From: a bacterium
GTDB taxonomy: Bacteria; Patescibacteriota; Gracilibacteria; UBA1369; PNNO01
Length of the DNA: 64,000 nucleotides
Assembly (NCBI GenBank): GCA_013824265.1
Contig: PNNO01000004.1
Coordinates: 62,001 to 126,000 of the forward strand
Reading direction: 5' to 3'
Within the stretch, counting starts at the first letter, position 1, and each line of letters begins with the position of its first letter. Positions 17,722-26,341 of the stretch are shown here, piece after piece. The translations under genes and the position numbers were made by a program. A model generated the notes under the pieces. The model searched no databases. It had not been told where the DNA came from and saw only the letters and a list, made by a program, of their open reading frames with translations.

Positions 17722-18309
17722 TTAAATATGATACCTCACAAATTTCTCCAATTTGATGTTTTCACCCATTTTGCTTGCCGCTTCACTGACAATTCCTCCG
17801 ACAGTCATATCCGGATTCTTAACAAACGGTTGTGTAAGCAAAGCCATTTCTTCTCTAAACTTAGCTTCTTTTCCAACCATAATCTGATCCCAGATTTTCT
17901 CTGGTTTTCCTTCCGTTTTAAGTTGATCGGTCCAGATTTCTTTTTCTTTTTCAATCAATTCGGCAGGAACCTCGTCGGGAGAAAGATACATTGGAGAGGT
18001 TGCGGCAACATGCATTGCTATATCACGCGCAAGAGTTTGGAATTCATCATTTTTTGCAACGAAATCGGTTTCACAACCAAGATGAACAAGTACTCCTATT
18101 TTATTGTTTGAATGAATATATGAAGCAATCACCCCTTGCCCTGTGCTTCTTTCAGCTCTTTTTGCAGCTTTTGATTCACCTTTTTTTCTCAAAATTTCAA
18201 TTGCCTTATCTTCATCTCCTCCGGATTCTTCAAGTGCAACTTTACACGCCATCATAGACGCTCCGGTATCGGCACGTAATTGTTTAATTTGTTCAACAGT
18301 AACTGTCAT
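17722..18309 (-). CDS. tsf: Elongation factor Ts
   Basis: EF-Ts recharges EF-Tu with GTP during translation. The 195-residue protein is a short-form EF-Ts. It opens with a UBA-like domain carrying IKQLRADTGASMMACKVAL and has IGVLVHLGCETDFVAKND, the conserved core contact with EF-Tu. It is separated from rpsB by a gene for a Tic20-like membrane protein, an unusual interruption of the classic rpsB-tsf pair. Confidence 0.95.
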   Translation of the reverse strand: MTVTVEQIKQLRADTGASMMACKVALEESGGDEDKAIEILRKKGESKAAKRAERSTGQGVIASYIHSNNKIGVLVHLGCETDFVAKNDEFQTLARDIAMHVAATSPMYLSPDEVPAELIEKEKEIWTDQLKTEGKPEKIWDQIMVGKEAKFREEMALLTQPFVKNPDMTVGGIVSEAASKMGENIKLEKFVRYHI

Positions 18310-18334
18310 GATAATTAATTATTAATATTTAATA

Positions 18335-18910
18335 CTAAGCTTGTGGTGTATTCACTGGAGGATTTTGACTTCCGTCAGAGCCACCTTGTTGACCTGCCTG
18401 TGTAGTTGTTTCAGGTATTTTCCCTGTAACGGAGCCAATTATTGAATCCGTAGGGATCAATTTAGCTACTGTGGAAAGTATAGGAAGTTCCAATTTATAG
18501 CTCTGAATAGCCTTTAGGATTCCAAGTACATCCACTGCAGTCAAAGCAAGAAGCATAAGTCCTCCTATTGCGCCTATAAATGAAGGCATGGCAAGTACAA
18601 TCAAACTTACGAACCAAAGTATAAAAATTGCCAAACCATTGGCTGCATGATGTTTACAGAAGTCGCTTTTTGGCTTGATAGCAAGCGTAATTATACCCAA
18701 GAAAGCTATGTAAGCTATTATCGCCCACATTCTTTCTTCTTGAGTAGTTTGTTCCGGAGCCACCACCGGGGTAGCCACCGGTTTTGCTACCGGAGCCGCA
18801 GGCTGCGGTTGTACCTGTGGTTGAGCCTGTTGTTGCACGGCAGGTTGAGGTTGAGATTGAGGTTGTTGCTGAACCTGAGGTTCAACTTGAGGTTGGTTAT
18901 CTTGAAACAT
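18335..18910 (-). CDS. Tic20-like/DUF4870 membrane protein with Gln/Pro-rich N-terminus
   Basis: Residues 1-55 are almost only Q, P, V and A, a low-complexity cytoplasmic tail. Residues about 58-150 hold three or four hydrophobic helices with TTQEERMWAIIAYIAFLG and CKHHAANGLAIFILW, the pattern of the DUF4870/Tic20-like family. A short Gly/Ser/Pro tail ends the 191 residues. Function is unknown. Its place between rpsB and tsf, in the same direction and with gaps of 25-29 bases, implies constitutive co-expression with translation genes. Confidence 0.7.
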   Translation of the reverse strand: MFQDNQPQVEPQVQQQPQSQPQPAVQQQAQPQVQPQPAAPVAKPVATPVVAPEQTTQEERMWAIIAYIAFLGIITLAIKPKSDFCKHHAANGLAIFILWFVSLIVLAMPSFIGAIGGLMLLALTAVDVLGILKAIQSYKLELPILSTVAKLIPTDSIIGSVTGKIPETTTQAGQQGGSDGSQNPPVNTPQA

Positions 18911-18939
18911 ATTATCTTGTTAATATACAAGTTTATTTA

Positions 18940-19635
18940 TTACTCCGCCTTTCTTTTACTTCTTACATTCAAGATTGAATCTTCAACCTTGGAAAGGAAG
19001 TACTTTAAAGACTTTACAGCGTCATCATTACCGGGAATTGGGTAATCAACCTCATCCGGATCAGCATTTGAATCTGTAATACCAACTACCGGTATTTTCA
19101 ACTTTTTAGCCTCTTTTATTGCTATATTGTCTCTTACGCAATCAACAACAAAGATCACATCCGGCTTCTTAGTCATATTTTTAAGACCTCCAAACGCAGT
19201 TTCAAGTTTCTCAAGATCTTTTTTTAGGATACTGGCCTCCTTTTTTGTAAATTTCTCAAACTCACCGGTCTCTTTTTTGTCAGTTAAATCAAGAAAATAC
19301 TTGATTCTGTCTTTAACCGTAGAGAAATTAGTAAGAAGTCCGCCAATCCACTTGTAAGTTACGTATGGCATATTACATTTCTTCGCTACACCTTCTACAA
19401 GAGACGCAGCTTGCTGTTTTGTGCTCACAAAAAGTATTGTTTTTCCTTCTTCAACCGTTGTCTGAAGGAAAGTTAGCGCTTTCTGTTGCATATCAAACGT
19501 TTTCTGCAAATCAAAAATATGGATTCCGTCACGAACGCCGTACAAATAACGTTTCATTTTTGGATTCCACTTGTGGGTTTGGTGTCCGAAATGCACTGCT
19601 GCTGCAAGCATTTCTTTGAGTTCTGCCTGTGACAT
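18940..19635 (-). CDS. rpsB: 30S ribosomal protein S2
   Basis: S2 binds the small subunit between head and body. The 231-residue protein has the family motifs AAVHFGHQTHKWNPKM, YLYGVRDGIHIFDLQKT, KQQAASLVEGVAKKC, WIGGLLTNFSTV and VVGITDSNADPDEVDYPIPGNDDA. It is the first gene of the minus-strand unit running through tsf, ribBA and the CAP gene. The 92-base gap to the next plus-strand ATG contains no obvious Shine-Dalgarno element. Confidence 0.96.
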   Translation of the reverse strand: MSQAELKEMLAAAVHFGHQTHKWNPKMKRYLYGVRDGIHIFDLQKTFDMQQKALTFLQTTVEEGKTILFVSTKQQAASLVEGVAKKCNMPYVTYKWIGGLLTNFSTVKDRIKYFLDLTDKKETGEFEKFTKKEASILKKDLEKLETAFGGLKNMTKKPDVIFVVDCVRDNIAIKEAKKLKIPVVGITDSNADPDEVDYPIPGNDDAVKSLKYFLSKVEDSILNVRSKRKAE

Positions 19636-19784
19636 AATATCCTTGGGGTTATTATCCAGCTTCCTTTAGCTCATTACGTAGCCCTTATAGGGAGGATGTA
19701 ATAATTTGAAAGTTGGACTAGAATTAAATGCATCGCAACTGTAATATAATGCAGATTCAATTGCAAGCGAAAAACCCCATATGT

Positions 19785-20039
19785 ATGCTGGATAATTTAA
19801 GAAACAAGATAGATAAAATCGACAAGAAACTAACCGAGCTTTTGATAAAAAGACATGGTTTAGTTAAAAAAATAGCTTATTTGAAACATAAAAATGATAT
19901 TCCGATTGAAGACAAGAAAAGAGAAAAATCCAGCATTAATACGCTTGTATCAAGCCCTGATTTAACCCTATCCGAAAGGAGATATATAAAAAACATACTT
20001 TCTTCAATTCATGACGCCTCCAAGAACATTCAGAAGTAA
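19785..20039 (+). CDS. Chorismate mutase type II (AroQ-like)
   Basis: An 84-residue all-helical enzyme converting chorismate to prephenate for Phe/Tyr synthesis. LRNKIDKIDKKLTELLIKRH, KKIAYLK and EDKKREKS supply the expected Arg, Lys, Asp and Arg-Glu active-site positions of the AroQ fold. A TATAAT lies at 19745-19750, downstream of an in-frame ATG at 19728, so the start at 19785 is preferred. The other chorismate-using genes of the window are pabA and pabB at 41-42.7 kb. Confidence 0.75.
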   Translation: MLDNLRNKIDKIDKKLTELLIKRHGLVKKIAYLKHKNDIPIEDKKREKSSINTLVSSPDLTLSERRYIKNILSSIHDASKNIQK

Positions 20040-20060
20040 GCCTAAAATAACCATATTAAG

Positions 20061-20089
20061 TTTACATTCGGGCAAAAAGTTGGTAAAAT
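20061..20089 (+). promoter_or_regulatory. Promoter of the RsbW-STAS-PrsW unit
   Basis: TTTACA (20061-20066), 17-bp spacer and TAAAAT (20084-20089). The leader to the ATG at 20120 is about 24 bases, without a Shine-Dalgarno sequence. Confidence 0.45.
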
Positions 20090-20119
20090 AGTATAAAGCA
20101 TTAATTTGCTAAAACAGTC

Positions 20120-20665
20120 ATGAACGACATAGCAACAACAATAAAAAACAACAAAAAAGAGCCAATAAAAATCACTATTACTCTTCCTACTCACGCATAT
20201 TTCATGTCGGGTATTCGGGATTTTACGCTCAGTTTAATAAGAAATACTTCGGATTTTTCTGAGCAATGGGCATACAGATTTCAATCGGTAGTGGATGAAC
20301 TTTGTAATAACGCGATAGAACACGGATCAAGTGCCGGACAAGAAATTAAAATAACTTTCGTAAATAGTCCCGGAGAAAGCATAGAGATAATTGTTGAGGA
20401 TTCCGGAACAGGCGAAGGGACAATGAAAGCTGAGGAAATTCAAAAAATAGTTGATGAAAGATCAAAAAAAGATGCGGAAATGCATGAGATAAGAGGAAGA
20501 GGTCTTGCCAAGATAGTAAAAGAATGGACAGATGAATTAAGCTTTACCGACAAACCCGATGGAGGGATAATGGTGAAAGTTAAAAAATATCTGGGTGACG
20601 TAAAATCACAAGAACTAACTCAAAGCCTGTCCTTTGCGGGCGATCAAACACATATAGTAATTTAA
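20120..20665 (+). CDS. RsbW-type serine kinase / anti-sigma factor (HATPase_c)
   Basis: A 181-residue GHKL-fold ATPase. The N box reads VDELCNNAIEHGSS (about residues 64-77), the G1 box VEDSGTGEG (about 93-101) and the G2 box RGRGLAKI (about 126-133). Proteins of this type phosphorylate STAS antagonists and, when free, hold a sigma factor or other partner. The STAS gene starts 21 bases downstream and the PrsW-like gene follows, forming a complete switch except for a phosphatase and a sigma factor. The phosphatase may be the one at 11718. Confidence 0.87.
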   Translation: MNDIATTIKNNKKEPIKITITLPTHAYFMSGIRDFTLSLIRNTSDFSEQWAYRFQSVVDELCNNAIEHGSSAGQEIKITFVNSPGESIEIIVEDSGTGEGTMKAEEIQKIVDERSKKDAEMHEIRGRGLAKIVKEWTDELSFTDKPDGGIMVKVKKYLGDVKSQELTQSLSFAGDQTHIVI

Positions 20666-20686
20666 TAATTAATAACTTTTATAACT

Positions 20687-21067
20687 ATGGCAACTCCAGC
20701 TACTATAACAATCGAAGATGTTGAATCATCGTCTCCTGACATGACTGTAAAAATAGTTAAGTTTTCAGGTCAACTTGACGAAAGCAATGTTGATGAGAAA
20801 GCAAATATGGTTTACGAGCTAATTGAAAAAAACCCAAAGAATCTTAATTTGATTTTTGATTTTGCAGAACTTGAATACATGAACAGTAAATCAATCGGAT
20901 ATTTAACAGATTGGTACGGGAAAGTTTATGAAAACGGAGGAAAAATAGTTGTAGCACAAACAAGACCAAATATTTTGGACATACTTCAGGTTGTTGGGCT
21001 TACTCAGCTTATAAAAACATTCCCAACCATTGACGAGGCCAAGTTCGCGATTTCTCATTCCGCCTAG
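20687..21067 (+). CDS. STAS-domain anti-sigma factor antagonist
   Basis: A 126-residue single-domain protein. The loop EYMNSKSIGYLTDWYGKV has the serine expected to be phosphorylated by the kinase encoded just upstream. It is clearly a paralogue of the STAS protein at 12873: both share the NS-x-x-IGYLTD core and a matching C-terminal helix ending with I-x-Q-VG-x-x-QLI-like residues. It lies 8 bases before the PrsW-like gene. Confidence 0.87.
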   Translation: MATPATITIEDVESSSPDMTVKIVKFSGQLDESNVDEKANMVYELIEKNPKNLNLIFDFAELEYMNSKSIGYLTDWYGKVYENGGKIVVAQTRPNILDILQVVGLTQLIKTFPTIDEAKFAISHSA

Positions 21068-21075
21068 TAAATCAA

Positions 21076-22269
21076 ATGAATACAGCATTGCTATGGATAA
21101 TTAGCGGCTTACTCGCACTTATACCGGTAGCCATCTGGTTGTATATTCTTTTTGGTGACAAAAAAAATGACAAGAAAATGCTGTCCATAATATTTTCAGG
21201 AGGCATTTTGGCCGTTTTAACGGTTTTTGCAATTCAGTATATTTGGTTTTATGCTCCGGAGATAGATCCGTTTTTGTGGATAGAAAACAATATAACCGAT
21301 CCAACATATTATTATGTGGGGATATTTATATTGGTTGGAATAATGGAGGAGCTTGTAAAACAAATGATGGTTCGTTACGTTGATACGAAAACGGTTCTTA
21401 TTCAGACTATTAACGATTCAATAAGGTTTAGTTTGGTTGCGGCGCTTGGCTTCGCGTTCGCGGAAAACATAGTTTATTTTAAAACAGTGATGACCGTGGC
21501 GCCAATTCAAGAAGTAATAGTAACTTTCTTATTTAGATCTGTTTTTACAGCCTGCGCCCACATGATTTTCTCCGGAATATTCGGATATTTCTTTGGAATA
21601 GCCAAATTCACTATTGATATAACGAAGAATAAACATTGGGAAGGTAAAATTTACATTGGCGTTCATTTAATAAGCAAGATATTCCAAATACCGTACGCTC
21701 AGGCGTTTAAAGAATATAAAATTCTACAGGGGCTTGTAATAGCAATTTTGTTGCACACGGTATTTAATTATTTGCTTCAGATGAATCAGATTCTACCTGT
21801 TATAGCGCTTGTAGTGGCGGGTTACATGTATCTAAGATATCTTCTCGACAGAAAGGCCGGAAACCTAATATTGGTAACGGATATATCCGAGCAAAGAAAA
21901 TCAACATTGGGTAAAAAAGACTCCGAAGTGGTACTTGAACTTGTTGGTATGTGGTTTGATCAGAAAAAGTATGTAGATGTTATGCACGTTTGTGAAAGAC
22001 TTCTGGAAAGAGATCCCGACAACAACGTAGTTAAGCTATTTAAGGCCAAGGCAATGGACAAGCTTGATCCGGAAAATCCTTACAGAAAAATCCTATCAAC
22101 AATTTTTTCTGACGAAAGGGGAGAGCTTGAAAGAAATACAATAGCCTATTACAGGAAGAAAAAGGAGATTGAAGGAAAAAATCTTCCTCAGAACAACAAA
22201 GAAAAACTTTTTAGATTTGTTGAAGAAAAGAAAAAACAGGAAAATGAAACTTTTAAAATAGATTTGTAA
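21076..22269 (+). CDS. PrsW-family intramembrane metalloprotease with cytoplasmic C-terminal domain
   Basis: The 397-residue protein has about eight hydrophobic segments in residues 1-260. Catalytic-type motifs of the PrsW/CAAX-like superfamily are visible: MEELVKQ (EE near 91-92), AFAENIVYF (near 135) and AHMIFSG (His near 162). A soluble C-terminal part (about 275-397) resembles a short TPR-like helical region followed by a basic tail. In Bacillus, PrsW cleaves an anti-sigma factor. Here it sits directly after an RsbW-like kinase and a STAS protein, so it may regulate that switch by proteolysis; this is inference. Confidence 0.8.
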   Translation: MNTALLWIISGLLALIPVAIWLYILFGDKKNDKKMLSIIFSGGILAVLTVFAIQYIWFYAPEIDPFLWIENNITDPTYYYVGIFILVGIMEELVKQMMVRYVDTKTVLIQTINDSIRFSLVAALGFAFAENIVYFKTVMTVAPIQEVIVTFLFRSVFTACAHMIFSGIFGYFFGIAKFTIDITKNKHWEGKIYIGVHLISKIFQIPYAQAFKEYKILQGLVIAILLHTVFNYLLQMNQILPVIALVVAGYMYLRYLLDRKAGNLILVTDISEQRKSTLGKKDSEVVLELVGMWFDQKKYVDVMHVCERLLERDPDNNVVKLFKAKAMDKLDPENPYRKILSTIFSDERGELERNTIAYYRKKKEIEGKNLPQNNKEKLFRFVEEKKKQENETFKIDL

Positions 22270-22334
22270 ACGAGTATAGCTTTACTCGGAAGCAATTCCT
22301 TCTTATTATGGGAGGGATCGTTTTAAATATATTT

Positions 22335-23453
22335 ATGGACGTAAAGAAGCTAAAAGTGGCGATTGTATGCGATTGGTTAACAAATTTCGCGGGTGCGGAA
22401 CGCGTTATTCAGGTAATGCATAAAATGTTTCCGGGCGCACCAATATACACATCCATTTTCAATGCGGAAAAAATGAAGCCTTTTGAGAACGCAGTGGTAC
22501 ATACTTCTTTTATTCAACATTTTCCAAAAGCAAAAACAAAACATCAGTGGTATTTAAGCTTTTATCCTCTTGCATTTGAACAGTTTGATTTAAGCGGTTA
22601 TGACGTTGTTTTATCAAGCTGCCACAGCGCTTCAAAGGGGATTATTACAAAGCCCGAAACGCTTCACATATGTTATTGCCACTCTCCAATGCGTTATGCA
22701 TGGGATAACTCGCATGAATATATAAGGAGTTATAAAATGCCTTGGTTTATTAAGAGATTTATACCAAGGGCTATTCATAAAGTGAGAATGTGGGATAGAC
22801 TAGCCGCGGATAGGGTTGATTACTTCCTGGCCAACTCCGATTTTGTTAAAAAGAGGATAAAGAAATATTACAGACGTGATGCCGACGTTATTCATCCGAT
22901 GGTTAATGTTTCGGATTTTTACGTTTCAAAAGGTAAAAAAGACTATTATTTGGCGGTTGGAAGATTCACCCCTTATAAAAAGTTTGATTTGATCGTGGAT
23001 GCTTTTAACGAGCTTCCTTACAAAATAAAGATTGTTGGAACTGGAGTTCAGGAAAAAGAGCTTAAAGCAAAGGCTAAATCGAATATAGAGTTCCTTGGTT
23101 TTGTTCCCGACGACCAGGTTAAAGATTTGTATTCTAACGCAAAAGCTCTTATTTTCCCTCAAGTTGAAGATTTCGGCATAACTCCTTTGGAGGCAATGTC
23201 CAGCGGAACACCGGTAGTGGCATTTAACCAGGGCGGAGCGCTGGAAACCGTTGTAGAAGGAGAAACAGGGATATTCTTTGAAGAACAAAATGTTCCACAC
23301 TTAAAAGCGGCCATAGAAAAGTGTGAAGCCGCCAAATGGGATAGTACAAAAATAAGAAATCACGCTAAAAAGTTTGACGACAGCGTATTTGAAAAAAAGC
23401 TCTACGAATACATAGAAAAAAGGTATTCGGAGTGGAACAAAAAGCTTTCATAA
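22335..23453 (+). CDS. GT4-family glycosyltransferase
   Basis: A 372-residue GT-B enzyme, probably adding a sugar to a cell-surface glycan at the inner membrane face. VAIVCDWLTNFAGAERVI near the N-terminus is the sugar-acceptor loop. YYLAVGRFTPYKKFDLIVDA and FGITPLEAMSSGTPVVAFNQ are the donor nucleotide site of GT4 enzymes, including the E-x7-E pattern. The ATG at 22335 gives the normal family start; an upstream ATG at 22308 adds nine unconserved residues. A 6-bp hairpin (22271-22288) lies upstream. Confidence 0.88.
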   Translation: MDVKKLKVAIVCDWLTNFAGAERVIQVMHKMFPGAPIYTSIFNAEKMKPFENAVVHTSFIQHFPKAKTKHQWYLSFYPLAFEQFDLSGYDVVLSSCHSASKGIITKPETLHICYCHSPMRYAWDNSHEYIRSYKMPWFIKRFIPRAIHKVRMWDRLAADRVDYFLANSDFVKKRIKKYYRRDADVIHPMVNVSDFYVSKGKKDYYLAVGRFTPYKKFDLIVDAFNELPYKIKIVGTGVQEKELKAKAKSNIEFLGFVPDDQVKDLYSNAKALIFPQVEDFGITPLEAMSSGTPVVAFNQGGALETVVEGETGIFFEEQNVPHLKAAIEKCEAAKWDSTKIRNHAKKFDDSVFEKKLYEYIEKRYSEWNKKLS

Positions 23454-23468
23454 TAGGCATTTTTGTGG

Positions 23469-23474
23469 TATAAT
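23469..23474 (+). promoter_or_regulatory. -10 box before the first beta-helix/SLH gene
   Basis: A perfect TATAAT follows the end of the GT4 gene by 15 bases. The -35 region (about 23446-23451, TTTCAT) is poor. The leader to 23530 is about 50 bases and contains an imperfect A-rich hairpin (23476-23499). Confidence 0.35.
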
Positions 23475-23529
23475 ATAAAAGGTCAAAAAAGACTTTTAAT
23501 ATAAACAAAAAATAAATAACAAAAACACT

Positions 23530-25689
23530 ATGAAGAAGAAACTTCTAATCGGCGGCGGTCTAGTCGCTTTGGTTGCGGTAATAGTCGCAATCGCAGTTTT
23601 CGGTAAAGGTGGGAACTTTTTTAAAGGATCACTTATCCCGGAGTTTGATATCCCAGAGATTGATATCCCGGAGATTGAAGTGCCAACATTTTCCGATGGA
23701 CCTAATTTCTATGTTAATGCAACTCAAACTTGTGCTTCCGGAAAAGCCCTAGGGTCAAAAGAATGTCCATTTATAAACATTAAAAATGCTTTTGAGAGAA
23801 TTAAAACATTGGATCCCGCAGGGAATTCAAGCGAAATATGGACAATAAATGTAGCCCAAGGAACTTATAGCGATCAAGTTAGTTTTGCAGCAAGCGGGGT
23901 TAGTGGGAAAATCTATACAATTAAACTTAAGGGAGAGAATGGGGCTGTATTAGATGGAGGATCTATAAATTATACAAATATTGCGGGTGAAATCTCTGGG
24001 TTTACATTCAAACCATCACAAAACGCAAGTTCAATTAATGTTGGAAATCCTAAAACTTCAAATAAAGTTCTTGATATATATAACAATAACTTTGTTGATA
24101 AATGGAAAAGCGGAGAAAGTGTCGTCTACCTTGAGGGTCCCGGAACAATAAATTTTAAAGATAATTATTTTAATTCCATTGGTTCTGAAAAATCAATATT
24201 AGAGGCAAAAGCAGGAGTTTTTGTTTATAATAACAATTTCTATAAATCCTTGGCTGATTCTGTTATAAATGCAAACAACTCAAGAGTATTTAACAACATT
24301 ATTACAGAATCTTCTCAGCTTGGGACTGGAAATGTAATTCTAGCTTCAAATGAAGCTTTTATCGCAAATAATACGTTGGTGAACAATTATCCGACAACAA
24401 ATTCGATAAAGAATGCGGCAACAGTAAAAGTTTATAATAATCTTATATTCGATAAACATGGAACTCCAATTGAAACAGGGGAGTTCTATTTGTATATAGA
24501 AGGGAACGGACTTGAAGCATCAAAATTATCAAATCTAAATGTAAATGTGAAAAATAAGAATTTTGCATGCGCTCCAGATTTCGCAAAAACCGGAGAAGTT
24601 ACTTCAAAAGAATACTACAAGCTTAAGTCGGACAGCACATGTATAAATAAAGGAAAAACAATTACAGAAGTTACAAAAGATGCATTTGGAACAGATCGTC
24701 CGGGCGATGGTTACGATATTGGGTTTCACGAACTTTCTTCAACGTTTATATTTCAACAACCTTTGATTGATATAGTGCCTTACACCCCTGAGGAAGAAGA
24801 GACCGATACTACGGTTGCTCCAATCATCACAAACGCTTATGCATCGCCGGAAGAATTTTACCCTAGCGACTCGGAAGTTACAAAGATGTATTACACACTT
24901 AATACATGTGCTTATGTTACTGTAAAAGTTGATGAGACTTCGAATGACACGCTTGTTAAAACACTTGAAAATAACGTTTATCGATGTACAGGGACTTACA
25001 ATGTGTCTTGGAACGGAAGCGATTCAGATAATGAGACTGTTGCTGACGCGGATTATACAATCAAAGTAAGCGCAACCAACAGCAATGGGTCCGATAGCAA
25101 ACAAGATGACGTTACTGTAAATGAAGAAGAATCTATTCCAAGCACCCCACCTTCCGAAGTTGAATGTGGAGAGTGGTCAGATGTCTCTTCAAGCGATTCG
25201 GAATATTACATTTGGATGTCACTTTGCGAAAAAGGAATAGTGCAAGGAAATGAGGATGGCACATTAAAACCTGAAGCAAAGCTTAACAGGGCTGAATTAC
25301 TTACTCTTGCGTTTAGAGCAAGCCAATATGAAAATATTTACAGTGTTAATAATAATGCCGAGAAATGTTTTCCCGACGTAAAAACACAGTGGTACGCAAA
25401 GTATTTCTGTACCGGAAAAAACAAAGGATTTATCCAGGGATATCAGGATGGTTATGCAAAACCTGAAAGAGGAGTAATCCTTGCGGAAGGTTTAAAGATG
25501 TTCCTTGGAGCTCTTGATGAACCTTTTGACATTTCCGATTCTGATTGTTGGTACTGCGACATGGTTGAAGAATCGGGAGATGATGATTATCTCCCATACT
25601 CATTTACCGATCCGAAGCAGGTTGGACCTATAGAACTTACAAGAAGAAAAGCGTTCAATATGCTTTACAGAATACTTTATTACAGATAG
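23530..25689 (+). CDS. Surface protein: parallel beta-helix, FlgD-like Ig domain, SLH repeats
   Basis: A 719-residue protein beginning with a signal-anchor (about 1-25: basic start, then a hydrophobic stretch). A PEFDIPEIDIPEIEVP spacer follows. Residues about 60-400 have repeated asparagine-rich short beta-strands (YNNNF, FNNI, YNNL) typical of a right-handed parallel beta-helix. Residues about 425-540 match a FlgD-like Ig fold (YNVSWNGSDSDN...YTIKVSATNSNG). The C-terminus (about 550-719) has SLH repeats, for example IVQGNEDGTLKPEAKLNRAE. SLH domains bind secondary cell-wall polymers. It is a paralogue of the 28755 protein. Confidence 0.8.
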   Translation: MKKKLLIGGGLVALVAVIVAIAVFGKGGNFFKGSLIPEFDIPEIDIPEIEVPTFSDGPNFYVNATQTCASGKALGSKECPFINIKNAFERIKTLDPAGNSSEIWTINVAQGTYSDQVSFAASGVSGKIYTIKLKGENGAVLDGGSINYTNIAGEISGFTFKPSQNASSINVGNPKTSNKVLDIYNNNFVDKWKSGESVVYLEGPGTINFKDNYFNSIGSEKSILEAKAGVFVYNNNFYKSLADSVINANNSRVFNNIITESSQLGTGNVILASNEAFIANNTLVNNYPTTNSIKNAATVKVYNNLIFDKHGTPIETGEFYLYIEGNGLEASKLSNLNVNVKNKNFACAPDFAKTGEVTSKEYYKLKSDSTCINKGKTITEVTKDAFGTDRPGDGYDIGFHELSSTFIFQQPLIDIVPYTPEEEETDTTVAPIITNAYASPEEFYPSDSEVTKMYYTLNTCAYVTVKVDETSNDTLVKTLENNVYRCTGTYNVSWNGSDSDNETVADADYTIKVSATNSNGSDSKQDDVTVNEEESIPSTPPSEVECGEWSDVSSSDSEYYIWMSLCEKGIVQGNEDGTLKPEAKLNRAELLTLAFRASQYENIYSVNNNAEKCFPDVKTQWYAKYFCTGKNKGFIQGYQDGYAKPERGVILAEGLKMFLGALDEPFDISDSDCWYCDMVEESGDDDYLPYSFTDPKQVGPIELTRRKAFNMLYRILYYR

Positions 25690-25709
25690 TTAAGTTTTAG
25701 AGAATCAAC

Positions 25710-25752
25710 AAAAGGGGAGTGCTATGGCTAAAAACCATGGCCTCCTCTTTTT
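25710..25752. terminator. Bidirectional terminator between convergent genes
   Basis: A long, slightly imperfect stem starts with AAAAGGGGAG (25710-25719) and ends with CTCCTCTTTTT (25742-25752), with an inner TATGG/CCATG pair. A-run and T-run flank the stem, so it can end transcripts from both the SLH gene and the pilin-like gene. Confidence 0.75.
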
Positions 25753-26269
25753 ATATTGTAACCACATACTGAACTACATTCACAACCACCCAAGCCACAA
25801 GGACGAGAACAAGACCTATTAAAGCATTCTTGATTGTATTTTTGGCGCTATCTTTATCATCCGTTGCTCCTGCAATAACAAGCTGATAACCACCGATAAC
25901 TATAAACAAAATTGCTACCAGGCCGGAAATTCCTATCATAAATTCAATAAAATACACAATAAAATAAGGAATCATCCAGAAGTGGATTTTGCCCGTTTTA
26001 ATTGCGCAGGCTAGGACATCGTTTTTATATTTAGTAGGTTGTTCTGCAAACCATTTACCAATATCCTTGTTATTGGAATCGTTTTTTATTGAAAAATTTG
26101 AAGCATTTTCTATTTCACTTAAAGTATCTTTGCAATCTGTAACATCTGTCTGGGGCAACAAAGTTCCGCCTATAGATTCATTCTGTGCATAGGCAACGTT
26201 TAGCCCAAAAAGACCAATAATATTAAAGACAAAAATTGTTAAAATGATTTGTGATAAAGTTTTTCCCAT
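25751..26269 (-). CDS. Pilin-like conjugal transfer protein (VirB2/Mbov_0395-type)
   Basis: A 172-residue protein with a signal peptide (about 1-28, cleavage near AYA). It continues with a polar stretch with two cysteines and two C-terminal hydrophobic helices. The section ILFIVIGGYQLVIAG, then a small charged loop, then ALIGLVLVLVAWVVVNVV, is the pattern of VirB2-like and Mbov_0395-family pilins. Such genes are frequent in Patescibacteria near other type IV secretion-like parts; a TraG/DUF87-type ATPase sits at the end of this window. It overlaps the terminator base by base at its stop codon. Confidence 0.72.
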   Translation of the reverse strand: MGKTLSQIILTIFVFNIIGLFGLNVAYAQNESIGGTLLPQTDVTDCKDTLSEIENASNFSIKNDSNNKDIGKWFAEQPTKYKNDVLACAIKTGKIHFWMIPYFIVYFIEFMIGISGLVAILFIVIGGYQLVIAGATDDKDSAKNTIKNALIGLVLVLVAWVVVNVVQYVVTI

Positions 26270-26291
26270 AAAATTGTCTAATTTTTAAACC

Positions 26292-26320
26292 TTGGAGATT
26301 ATAACATTTTACATTAGAAT
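26292..26320 (+). promoter_or_regulatory. der promoter
   Basis: TTGGAG (26292-26297), 17-bp spacer, TAGAAT (26315-26320). The start codon at 26342 follows after 21 bases, without a Shine-Dalgarno sequence. Confidence 0.45.
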
Positions 26321-26341
26321 AGCCCAGCTTAACTTGAGTAT

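Noticed and set aside
22271-22288. Terminator after the PrsW-like gene
   Set aside because: A 6-bp hairpin CGAGTA/TACTCG is present but no T-run follows, so I did not call it a terminator.
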